Shown in pieces: positions 26,632 to 34,270 of a stretch of 64,000 nucleotides of DNA (positions are counted from its first letter, which is position 1; each line of letters starts with the position of its first letter). Made by a program: the position numbers and the translations under genes. The notes beneath the pieces are model-generated. The model had not been told where the DNA came from and searched no databases. It saw only the letters and a list, made by a program, of their open reading frames with translations. This DNA is from Prevotella sp. MA2016 (GTDB lineage: Bacteria; Bacteroidota; Bacteroidia; Bacteroidales; Bacteroidaceae). The stretch lies in the NCBI RefSeq assembly GCF_000619825.1, contig NZ_KK211036.1, positions 677,787 through 741,786 of the forward strand, written 5' to 3'.

Positions 26632-27387
26632 TCAGTATTTCACGTCTTCGAGGAACAGCGCGTTGCCGGGCATCGAGTCGCCAGCATCGCTGCGGCGCTT
26701 GCCCTCTATCACACCACGAAACTCATCGAGCGACAGTCGGCCGCGGCCCACATCAACCAATGTGCCAACCACAGCACGCACCATATTGCGCAGGAAGCGA
26801 TTGGCCGTGATCACAAAATACCAGGACGTGTCGCCCGTTTGTATCCATTCGGCACGGGTGACGTGGCAGAGCGTGGTCTTCACATCGGAATGCGCCTTGC
26901 AGAATGCACCAAAATCCTCATAGGTGATGAGAATACGACCAGCCTCGTTCATCGCCTCGAAATCCAGCGGATAATGAATCTCGCACGAATAATGGCGCAG
27001 GAAGGGGTCCTTACGCGTGTGTATATAATAATGGTACGTGCGCTCGGTGGCCGAGAAGCGGGCATGCATATCAAGCGAAACCTCCTCAATCCTATCAACC
27101 ACGATATCCTGAGGCAGCATGCGGTTCATCTTATACGCCAACTGCTGACAGTCGATAGCTGCCCTCTCATTCGCGGGATCAGAGGAGATGTCAAAATGTG
27201 CCGCCATCACACGGGCATGCACACCTGCATCCGTACGACCTGCGCCCGTAATACTAATATCCTGTCGGAGTAAGGTTGAGAGCACCCTTTGCAGCTCGCC
27301 CTGAACGGAAATGCCGTTGGGCTGCACCTGCCATCCATGATAGTTGGTGCCATCATAACTCAACCAAATAAAATATCTTTTTACCAT
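26632..27387 (-). CDS. truA: tRNA pseudouridine(38-40) synthase
   Basis: Makes pseudouridine at positions 38-40 of the tRNA anticodon arm. 251 residues, normal length. The catalytic aspartate is in GAGRTDAGVHA (about residue 52); the FLRNMVR motif is near 200. Its start overlaps the stop of the upstream gene by 7 nt, so it is co-transcribed with the efflux cluster although functionally unrelated. Confidence 0.96.
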   Translation of the reverse strand: MVKRYFIWLSYDGTNYHGWQVQPNGISVQGELQRVLSTLLRQDISITGAGRTDAGVHARVMAAHFDISSDPANERAAIDCQQLAYKMNRMLPQDIVVDRIEEVSLDMHARFSATERTYHYYIHTRKDPFLRHYSCEIHYPLDFEAMNEAGRILITYEDFGAFCKAHSDVKTTLCHVTRAEWIQTGDTSWYFVITANRFLRNMVRAVVGTLVDVGRGRLSLDEFRGVIEGKRRSDAGDSMPGNALFLEDVKY

Positions 27388-27971
27388 CTGTTATCAAAAC
27401 TATTTCGCTGATTCCACACACTCAGCTGGAAACTGAAGTTGAGATTCACGTTATATTTTACCGTGGCGCCTATCTTGTCGCCAAAATCATCGCCCAGCCA
27501 CCACATGTTCTGCAGCGGCATGCGGGGGTGCATCATCGACTTCTGTGCAAAAATGCCTGCCTCCCAATGCTCATCAAAGCGATAGTTGAGCATCGCCGTG
27601 AGTCCGGCATCACGCATCTGGTGGCGCCCATAGTCGAGGAACGAGCTATAGCCACCTATCGAGAACGAGAGCTTAGGCATCAACTGTCCGGCATACATCA
27701 CAGCGGCGCTATTGGAAAAACCGCTGCTGGCATGACTGCCCAGTCCGAAGATGGCTGCTGCCGAAAACGACGCGTTGAGTCCGGGATGCAACTCCCAGTT
27801 GCCCAGACTGGCGAAAGTGCTACCGATATAAGGAAAGGTAGCGATAGTGCCGCAATACGTCATCGGTGGCAACGAGAATGTTGTATCAGGCAGCAGCGCA
27901 GCCTTCTCCACCTCCTGCGCCTTGAGGCAGGTGGCGAAACAAACTAATGCGATGACCAACCACTTTCTCAT
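27381..27971 (-). CDS. Secreted beta-strand-rich protein, probably small outer-membrane barrel, unknown function
   Basis: 196 residues with a signal peptide (MRKWLVIALVCFATCLKAQ). The mature part alternates glycine/serine and aromatic residues in short amphipathic strands (ASFSAAAIFGLGSHASSGFSN, LSFSIGGYSSFLDYG, NLNFSFQLSVWNQ), as in small outer-membrane barrels. No named family recognised. It lies 4 nt after the second ABC-2 permease and overlaps truA by 7 nt, so it is translated from the efflux transcript. A link to that system is only positional. Confidence 0.7.
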   Translation of the reverse strand: MRKWLVIALVCFATCLKAQEVEKAALLPDTTFSLPPMTYCGTIATFPYIGSTFASLGNWELHPGLNASFSAAAIFGLGSHASSGFSNSAAVMYAGQLMPKLSFSIGGYSSFLDYGRHQMRDAGLTAMLNYRFDEHWEAGIFAQKSMMHPRMPLQNMWWLGDDFGDKIGATVKYNVNLNFSFQLSVWNQRNSFDNRW

Positions 27972-27975
27972 AATC

Positions 27976-29181
27976 CTAATCCGTTAAGTGTAAATGCCGG
28001 CGCGTCTCACGCAACTGATGACCATATACCAGGCACGCCATACCAAAATAGAAAGCCACCTGAACCCAAAGACAGCGCAACTCGAAAGTAACATCACCAA
28101 TACTGGCGCCCATACTGTTTAATCGCAGATAGGCTCTGACACCAAAAGTACTGGGGAAAATCCACGACACGCCCTGCCATGCACCAGGAATATTGCTTTG
28201 CGGCCACGAAACACCCGTCAGGAACAGCAACGGCAACGAGATGAACACCATCAGCAGAATCACATTCTCGCGATAGCGCACCATGCACGAAACCGTCATG
28301 CCAAAGAAGACACAGGCCAACAGATAAGGCACCATGAGAGCCATCAGATTCTGCCAAGGAGCCAACTGCATAAAACCAAACAGCTTTGGCACCACCGCTA
28401 CCAGATAAGTGCCCATAACAGCATACACCATCAGATAACAAAGCGCTTTACCACCTACGATACGATAGATGCCCGAATAAGCGGGATGAGCAGGTACCAG
28501 ATCGCCATCAGGATTTGACTCGCGAGCCGTACCGGCAGCCAGTCCGATGCCAAGCGCCAACGTCTGCTGGATAATCAGCATCAGCACGGCAGGCAAAACC
28601 GATGTACCATAACCACCTTGGGGATTAAACATCGGCACCTCCTCTACTTCGAGCGGGCTCACAGTTATCACATCTTCACGGGCAGTATAGTTGCCAGCCA
28701 GCGCCACCTGCATCTGCGCACCCATCTTGGTGCTCACAGCCATCGCCGTCTGATAAATAGCTTTATAGGTAAGCATCAGCGCCATATCACAATACACGCT
28801 AATGGTGGATTGCTCCATGCGATTCAGCTTCGTGGCAAAATCCTCGGGAATATAATAGATACCCTTTGCTACCTGCCGACTCACTAAGCTTTTTGCTTCG
28901 TCTAAGTCTAATGCATGACTGATCACCTTCACATCGGGCGAAGCATCGCACATGCGGATAAACTGGCGCGACTGATGCGAATGCGACATATCAACCACTA
29001 CTACAGGCACCTCGCGAACGGTCTCATTATTATAAACCCACGAGTAAAGCAGCGGATAAACCAAAGGCACAATGACACAGAAAATCAGCACGCCCTCGTC
29101 GCGAAGCACCTGCTTGAACTCCTGTCGCCAGATATAAGCGGCATCATTTAAAGCCTGTATGATTTTATGGAATATAGACAT
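27976..29181 (-). CDS. ABC-2 type transporter permease (second of pair)
   Basis: 401 residues. The ATG at 29181 (MSIFHKIIQALNDAAYIW) gives a family-like N-terminus. One membrane segment near residue 35 (EGVLIFCVIVPLVYPLLYSW), a large periplasmic domain (about 55-180) and five C-terminal membrane segments with PLLFLTGVSWPQSNIPGAW give the YhhJ/YbhS/YbhR ABC-2 layout. It overlaps the preceding permease gene by 17 nt. With HlyD and TolC upstream it would form a tripartite exporter, but no ATP-binding subunit is encoded nearby. Confidence 0.88.
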   Translation of the reverse strand: MSIFHKIIQALNDAAYIWRQEFKQVLRDEGVLIFCVIVPLVYPLLYSWVYNNETVREVPVVVVDMSHSHQSRQFIRMCDASPDVKVISHALDLDEAKSLVSRQVAKGIYYIPEDFATKLNRMEQSTISVYCDMALMLTYKAIYQTAMAVSTKMGAQMQVALAGNYTAREDVITVSPLEVEEVPMFNPQGGYGTSVLPAVLMLIIQQTLALGIGLAAGTARESNPDGDLVPAHPAYSGIYRIVGGKALCYLMVYAVMGTYLVAVVPKLFGFMQLAPWQNLMALMVPYLLACVFFGMTVSCMVRYRENVILLMVFISLPLLFLTGVSWPQSNIPGAWQGVSWIFPSTFGVRAYLRLNSMGASIGDVTFELRCLWVQVAFYFGMACLVYGHQLRETRRHLHLTD

Positions 29182-30334
29182 AAGTGAGCATAGCATTTTT
29201 AATCTTACTGATAACAAACCAAGGCATCAGCGTGAAACCTATCAGCGCTACCAGATGGAACCAGGCATCAATAAGCGGATAGCCATTAAATACCGTTATC
29301 TGGAATAGCATATAATAATGGCGCAACGGGAATAGCCACGTGAGCGCCTGCAGAGGAGCATCCATACCCATAGCCGGGAAAGCAGAACCCGCCAGCGAGA
29401 AACTAAGAACGCCCCACAACGAACAGATACTCATGGACATGCGCAACGAAGGCATCAGGCCAAAAGCAAAGATACCGAATCCGATAGACCCAAACACGCC
29501 AAGTAAAGACAGGAGGACTACCATCATCCAACCGCCTACGTGTGGAAAATGGAGCACATGATAGATGTAGAACTGGTAGAAAAACATCAGCAGCAAGAAT
29601 ACCAATATATGAGGCAGATACTTACCAATGATGGCTACAACTATCTTACCATCGGCCTTTTCGATCCACTCCTTACCACGATTAAACTTCAGTTCCATGC
29701 CCAACGAATAGGCGGATATCAGAAACATAAAGAGCATCATCACACCAGGCACAAACACGGTAGAGAGATACACATTATAGTTTGACCAAGGATTGGCCAC
29801 CTGATGCAGGTCGATACGGATGGGTTGCAAAAAAGCCTGAATCTGCTTGTCGGTAGCGCCTTTAGCACGCAACGTGGCCATACCTACAGCTGCTGAACCA
29901 AGGGTGGAAACGGTCTTCAGATCTTTCATCACCATCGAACCGCCCGACAGCGACACATTACTATAATAAAACGATATCTTGGGCCTACGAGCCGCCATCA
30001 GACTGCTGGTAGTGCCTTTTGGGAAATACAGGAAACCGTAGATCTCGTTTTCCTGCATGGCATGACGCGCCTCGGCAACCGACTGGAAATGAGCCACTAC
30101 CCGCGAGTTCTGGAAACCATCCAACTTGCGGGTGAGCGCACGGGTAGTTGAGGTATTATCGAGATCAACCACGCCCACAGGCAAGTCCTGCGGCAGGCCA
30201 TCGTCGAGCAGCGATGTAAAAAACACCATCGTCAACAGCGGAAAAACCACCATACAGAAGCCATACATGGGATTCTTTTTCAGAATCTTCATCTCACGCA
30301 AAGCTATCTCCCATATCAAAGCTAAGTACTTCAA
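29165..30334 (-). CDS. ABC-2 type transporter permease (first of pair)
   Basis: 389 residues, same topology as its partner: a membrane segment near 25-45, a periplasmic domain with DLDNTSTTRALTRKLDGF, then five to six membrane segments with FSLAGSAFPAMGMDAPLQAL. The start is TTG at 30334, inside a heptamer array; an in-frame stop lies five codons upstream and the first ATG (30292) would remove the amphipathic N-terminus. Probable drug, lipid or antimicrobial-compound export; substrate unknown. Confidence 0.86.
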   Translation of the reverse strand: MKYLALIWEIALREMKILKKNPMYGFCMVVFPLLTMVFFTSLLDDGLPQDLPVGVVDLDNTSTTRALTRKLDGFQNSRVVAHFQSVAEARHAMQENEIYGFLYFPKGTTSSLMAARRPKISFYYSNVSLSGGSMVMKDLKTVSTLGSAAVGMATLRAKGATDKQIQAFLQPIRIDLHQVANPWSNYNVYLSTVFVPGVMMLFMFLISAYSLGMELKFNRGKEWIEKADGKIVVAIIGKYLPHILVFLLLMFFYQFYIYHVLHFPHVGGWMMVVLLSLLGVFGSIGFGIFAFGLMPSLRMSMSICSLWGVLSFSLAGSAFPAMGMDAPLQALTWLFPLRHYYMLFQITVFNGYPLIDAWFHLVALIGFTLMPWFVISKIKNAMLTYVYIP

Positions 30335-30357
30335 TTCTTCAACTCTTCAATTTTTAA
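30331..30357 (-). repeat. Heptamer array carrying the TTG start of the ABC permease
   Basis: On the minus strand, units of AATTGAAG/AGTTGAAG type repeat about every 7-8 nt. Each unit has TTG next to GAAG, so the array supplies both the start codon and purine-rich pre-start sequence. Confidence 0.65.
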
Positions 30358-30431
30358 TACTTCGTATTGAGTCCTCTCACGTTCGGCATAGCTCAAGCAA
30401 GCTTGGCTTTGCTCTCACTTAATCGAGGCCT
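30358..30431 (-). other. 74-nt non-coding stretch between hlyD-like and permease genes
   Basis: No promoter box or reading frame seen. It contains a CAAGCTTG palindrome within a partly self-complementary GCTCAAGC...GCTTTGCTC segment. In an otherwise tight operon (gaps of 1-42 nt) it looks like an inserted repeat next to the heptamer array. Confidence 0.45.
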
Positions 30432-31424
30432 TCAATCCTTAATAATCAAGCTCATGCCAGGGCGCAAGCCTTCCATCTTCTCAACCGGACGGGCTTTAAC
30501 CTCAAAGGTTTTCAGGTCGTACTGACCATTAGCCTTGGTGGCCTTCCACACGGCATATGAACCCTGATCTTTCAGGTAGTAAACCTTCATCTTGATGATT
30601 TTATCGAACGCAGGCACATAGGCGTTCACCTCACTACCCATCTGCATACCTTTCAGCTGATCCTCGCGCACATTGAATGTACCCCAGAGATCCTGCATCA
30701 CAGCTATCGACATGATGGGCGAACCAGTACCAACCAACTCACCTACCTTTGGATAAACATCAGAAACCTCGCCTTCCATCTGGGCCACCTGAACCGTCTC
30801 GTGAATATAAGAGTTAACCTCCTGCACGGCACCACGGGCACGCCCCACCTGAGCAGCAGCAGCCATCTTATCCTCGCGACGTGCACCATTCACAGCCATA
30901 TCATACTGGCTCTGAGCAGCTTTTACCTGAGCCTCCATGGCCTTATAATTGGCAAAAGCCTCGTCTCGCTTCTGGGCACTCATCACGCCCTCGTCGAACA
31001 GGCGCTGCACACGATTGTAAGATTTCTCTGCAATCTCAAGTCCTGCCTTAGCCTGCTGAAGAACAGAGAAAGCACCCTGAATCTGCTCTTTGCGAGCACC
31101 ATTCTGAGCCTTCAACTCCAAAGCCGCAGCGGCGCTCTCGGCGCTTTGGGCTTGTTCCATCTTGGCACGCACCTCAGGGGCATCAAGTATAGCAAGTGTA
31201 TCACCCACCTTAACATAGTCGCCCTCTTTTACGCGAAGTTCAAGAATACGACCTGGCACCTTGCTAGATACACGGTACTCTGTAACCTCTACCTGTCCCT
31301 GGATAATGTCTGGATCACGATCCAGCGCAAAGAATCCAATCAATGCCACGATAACCACAACTGTAGCAAAACCTAAAATAGCAAGCAGTATGTTGTTATG
31401 CTGGCGTTTAGCTTGTTCTGTCAT
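30432..31424 (-). CDS. HlyD-family periplasmic adaptor (membrane fusion protein)
   Basis: 330 residues. ATG at 31424 (MTEQAKRQHNN) precedes a single membrane anchor (about 10-30). The biotinyl-lipoyl half (ISSKVPGRILELRVKEGDYVKVGDTLAIL pattern), a long alpha-helical hairpin (about 75-205, coiled coil) and the second lipoyl/beta-barrel part (EGEVSDVYPKVGELVGTGSPI) appear in order. It joins inner-membrane permeases to a TolC channel and lies between the TolC gene and the two ABC-2 permeases. Confidence 0.93.
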   Translation of the reverse strand: MTEQAKRQHNNILLAILGFATVVVIVALIGFFALDRDPDIIQGQVEVTEYRVSSKVPGRILELRVKEGDYVKVGDTLAILDAPEVRAKMEQAQSAESAAAALELKAQNGARKEQIQGAFSVLQQAKAGLEIAEKSYNRVQRLFDEGVMSAQKRDEAFANYKAMEAQVKAAQSQYDMAVNGARREDKMAAAAQVGRARGAVQEVNSYIHETVQVAQMEGEVSDVYPKVGELVGTGSPIMSIAVMQDLWGTFNVREDQLKGMQMGSEVNAYVPAFDKIIKMKVYYLKDQGSYAVWKATKANGQYDLKTFEVKARPVEKMEGLRPGMSLIIKD

Positions 31425-31454
31425 AATATCTAAAATCTTTATGTTCAATATTTG

Positions 31455-32954
31455 TTATTCAATGTCAAGCGTGCCAAGTGCCTTCTGAAGGTCAACCTGA
31501 CTCAGTTTAACATCAATTTCTGCATCAATTTTCTGAGACTGAGCCTGCAGCCAAGCCGTCTGAGCCTCCATCACCACAGTAGGGCTGATAACACCCTCCT
31601 GGAATCCCAGGTTAGCGGTACGAAGATTCTCATCGGCACGCTGGATGTTCTTCTGAGCCATGGTTAGTTTCTTGTTAGCCTCGTCAACCTTAAAGGTGGT
31701 TTGGTTAACCTGAAGTTCAATTTTCTCACGGGCTTCGTCGAGTTCGAGGGTTGCGATGGCGGTGGCCCCTTTCGAGGCACGTACCTTATACATCACATCG
31801 CCCCAGTTCCAGATAGGCACACGAACGATAACGCCCACATGCCAGAAACCTGCGAATTTCTTCTCGAAACCGTTCATCACGTTAGGGTTGCTGACAGCAT
31901 AGCCACCCATCAACGCCACCTGAGGCAAGTTGCCGGCTTTGAGCACGTTGGTGGCCTGCTTACTCAGGTCAACGGTATTCTGTAAAAGCTTCAGCTCAGG
32001 ACGATGTGCCACAGCACGTTCCACATCCAACTGCGGCGTAAGCTCTACTACCGCTATATTCTCAGCCTGCTCGTCCTGCAGGACAACAGGCTCGTTCAAG
32101 GGCAGACCGCACAACTGATTGAGCAACATGCGCGAGAGCACCAAGCCGTCGTTCACCTTCGTCAGGGTCATTTCAGCCTCGTTCACCTTTACATCCACGC
32201 TCAGTCCGTCGCTACGTGTAGCTACGCCCTCGTCGATCATTTTATGTACATCGCTATCAAACTTCTTAACAAGCTGGAGATAACTCTCGGCCAAAGCCTT
32301 TTTATGATGGAGCGAAACCACCTGCCAGTAAGCCTGATCTATCTGATACAACGTGGCATGGCGGCGGGCATCCATCGAGTTCTTAGCCATCTCTGTTCCT
32401 ATGTCGGCCATCTTATTCATAGCCACAATAGCACCACCCATAAATACAGGCTGAGTTACCACAACAGAACCTGCAAAGATGTTACGGGTATCGGTACGGA
32501 AGGCATCAACGATATTCTGCCCCCTCTGGTTCAAGCCCTCTGTTACCTTGGCCATATCCTGCGCCATCTGCATTTGGGCAGCAGGCGGCAAAGTGGCAAC
32601 CAGCGAGCCTAAAGTGCTTTGCAGGGTACCACCAACAAAAGTACCAAGACCGCCCAAGGCAGCCTTCTGCCCATCATTAAGGATCGACACCTCCTCGCTC
32701 GTAAACTCGTAGGTACCTATAGCACTCACGTGGGGAAGGTACTTGGTGCGAGCCGACTTGCGAGCATTCTCGGCCACATCCTGTTTAAGTTTAGAAATAC
32801 CTAGCTGTTTGTTGTTCCTCAGCGCCATCTGCCTACAGCTATCCAAGCTCAATATGCGCGTCCCCGACGTGCCGTCGCTCACACGCACTTTTTGAGCCGA
32901 AGCAGGCAGCACAGCCATCAGAAGCAACCACACTCCAAAAGTTTTTTTCATCAT
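31455..32954 (-). CDS. TolC-family outer-membrane efflux protein
   Basis: About 499 residues with a signal peptide (MMKKTFGVWLLLMAVLPASAQ). Two TolC repeats are visible: long helices from about 45-230 and 290-499 with the RPELKLLQNTVDLSKQ and ANLGFQEGVISPTVVMEAQTAWLQAQ motifs of outer-membrane efflux proteins. It starts one base after the stop of the coiled-coil gene and lies 30 nt before hlyD. Start could be either of two adjacent ATGs. Confidence 0.93.
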   Translation of the reverse strand: MMKKTFGVWLLLMAVLPASAQKVRVSDGTSGTRILSLDSCRQMALRNNKQLGISKLKQDVAENARKSARTKYLPHVSAIGTYEFTSEEVSILNDGQKAALGGLGTFVGGTLQSTLGSLVATLPPAAQMQMAQDMAKVTEGLNQRGQNIVDAFRTDTRNIFAGSVVVTQPVFMGGAIVAMNKMADIGTEMAKNSMDARRHATLYQIDQAYWQVVSLHHKKALAESYLQLVKKFDSDVHKMIDEGVATRSDGLSVDVKVNEAEMTLTKVNDGLVLSRMLLNQLCGLPLNEPVVLQDEQAENIAVVELTPQLDVERAVAHRPELKLLQNTVDLSKQATNVLKAGNLPQVALMGGYAVSNPNVMNGFEKKFAGFWHVGVIVRVPIWNWGDVMYKVRASKGATAIATLELDEAREKIELQVNQTTFKVDEANKKLTMAQKNIQRADENLRTANLGFQEGVISPTVVMEAQTAWLQAQSQKIDAEIDVKLSQVDLQKALGTLDIE

Positions 32955-32955
32955 A

Positions 32956-33831
32956 TCACTTATTAAAACTAAACGTCTTCGTTCCAATCATGTTGCCATC
33001 CACAAAGATGCTTACGCGGTAGTCGCCGGCTTCCAGCATCTGGGTAGTATTCCAATATACGGTGACAGGCGTCTCCTCGCCTGTATATTCAATCACTTTC
33101 TTAGCCGAGCACTCGATGTTGCGGTTCTCGTAGGCAAACGAGCCGCCACCGCTCAGCGTGTTGCCGCCAGGGTTCTGGATGCGCACATACACGGTGCGGT
33201 TGCCGTTAGCAGCAGTCACGTTCTTGGTGATGCTGAAGCTCACGCGCATCTGCTTGCAGTCCTTCAGTTTCTTGGCTGTCTTGCCGTTCTTACCCAGAAT
33301 CTGCATCTGGATGTTTGTGGCATCAAGCTGGGCAGCAATTGCCACCTTCTCGGAGAGAGAAGCCTTCTCGCTGTTCAAACCGGCCACCTGGGCATTGCGC
33401 TCAGAGAGCTCGGCATTTACACGGCTGTTTTCTGCCTTCAGATTCTCATTCAGACGGTTCAGCGAGTCAATCTGATAAACATAATCGCGCAGCACCTCGC
33501 GCACGGTAGCCAGCTCCTTCTTCAGTCGGGCTATCTCGCGGGCATCGCTGGCCTTCACCTGCTTCAACTCCTCCAGCAGCTTCTGAGTCTTCATCTGCTC
33601 TTCAGTCAGCTGAGCGATGATAGAGTCATTATTAATCTGCGTTTTCATCTCGCTGTACTGCATGGTGAAACGCTCATATTCATTCTCCATCTCCTGTTTG
33701 TCGAGTTCGGCCAGCTCCTCCATATCCTGTACCACCTGCTTCTGCTCCTGCAGACTCAAAAACAACCAGGCAGCGGCGCCACACAACACAAGAATTACTA
33801 CAATCAGACTTATTAATACTTTCTTATTCAT
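32956..33831 (-). CDS. Membrane-anchored coiled-coil protein, unknown function
   Basis: 291 residues. An N-terminal membrane segment (about 5-28) is followed by a long heptad coiled coil (about 28-165, rich in E/K/L/Q) and a C-terminal about 110-residue beta domain (MRVSFSITKNVTAANGNRTVYVRIQNPGG...YTGEETPVTVYWN...GDYRVSIFVDGNMIGTKTFSF), Ig-like in pattern. Such proteins occur in Bacteroidales without an assigned role. It is the first gene of the efflux run, with a full -33/-7 promoter, and is nearly contiguous with tolC. A structural role in the envelope is a guess. Confidence 0.75.
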   Translation of the reverse strand: MNKKVLISLIVVILVLCGAAAWLFLSLQEQKQVVQDMEELAELDKQEMENEYERFTMQYSEMKTQINNDSIIAQLTEEQMKTQKLLEELKQVKASDAREIARLKKELATVREVLRDYVYQIDSLNRLNENLKAENSRVNAELSERNAQVAGLNSEKASLSEKVAIAAQLDATNIQMQILGKNGKTAKKLKDCKQMRVSFSITKNVTAANGNRTVYVRIQNPGGNTLSGGGSFAYENRNIECSAKKVIEYTGEETPVTVYWNTTQMLEAGDYRVSIFVDGNMIGTKTFSFNK

Positions 33832-33856
33832 AACGCATTCTAATAATTTTCGGGTG

Positions 33857-33887
33857 CAAATTTAAGTTATTTCAACGAAATAACAAA
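33857..33887 (-). promoter_or_regulatory. Promoter of the coiled-coil/efflux operon
   Basis: The minus strand reads TAAATTTG (33857-33864) with TTTG (33884-33887) 19 nt upstream. The start codon is 26 nt after the -7 box. Confidence 0.75.
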
Positions 33888-33975
33888 AAATTTTGTGTTT
33901 CAAACACTTAAGCAACATTAAAAATTGGAAAATTAGCGACTTTTCGACCAATTTTATCACTTTCAGCCCCATATA

Positions 33976-34007
33976 TTTGGCGATAAAAAATAAATAATGT
34001 ATATTTG
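33976..34007 (+). promoter_or_regulatory. Promoter of the DUF4492-cydAB operon
   Basis: TTTG at 33976-33979 and TATATTTG at 34000-34007, 20 nt apart. An ATG at 33997 overlaps the box, so it cannot be the start of the first gene. Confidence 0.78.
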
Positions 34008-34032
34008 CCCCAACATTTTATGCGATATCTAT

Positions 34033-34251
34033 ATGGCTAAGAACAACTTTTTCTGCAAAGTGTTCCATCTTTATTACGATGGGTTTCGCTCGATGACGCT
34101 TGGCAAGACGCTTTGGGCCATCATACTCATCAAGCTGTTTATCATCTTCGCGGTGCTCAAGGTGTTCTTCTTTCCCAATTTCCTGAAAGAGCACGCGCAG
34201 GGCAATGAGGCTGAATTCGTGGCCACACAGCTGTTGGACATTAAAGATTAA
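34033..34251 (+). CDS. DUF4492 small membrane protein of the cyd operon
   Basis: 72 residues: a basic N-terminus (MAKNNFFCKVFHLYYDGFRSMTLGKTLW), one membrane helix (about 30-52) and a polar tail. DUF4492 proteins regularly precede cydAB in Bacteroidetes. A role as a small accessory subunit of cytochrome bd, like CydX, is plausible but not shown. The ATG at 34033 was chosen because the upstream ATG lies in the -7 box. Its last codons and stop are within a heptamer array that leads into cydA. Confidence 0.82.
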   Translation: MAKNNFFCKVFHLYYDGFRSMTLGKTLWAIILIKLFIIFAVLKVFFFPNFLKEHAQGNEAEFVATQLLDIKD

Positions 34252-34268
34252 ACATTAAACATTAAATG
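34239..34268 (+). repeat. Heptamer array (ATTAAAC type) between DUF4492 gene and cydA
   Basis: Units ACATTAA, AGATTAA, ACATTAA, ACATTAA at exact 7-nt spacing. They encode the end and stop codon of the DUF4492 protein. Confidence 0.75.
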
Positions 34269-34270
34269 AT

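Noticed and set aside
33997..34032. Upstream ATG for the DUF4492 protein
   Set aside because: It overlaps the -7 box, so it would not be in the transcript; the ATG at 34033 begins the typical MAKNN sequence.
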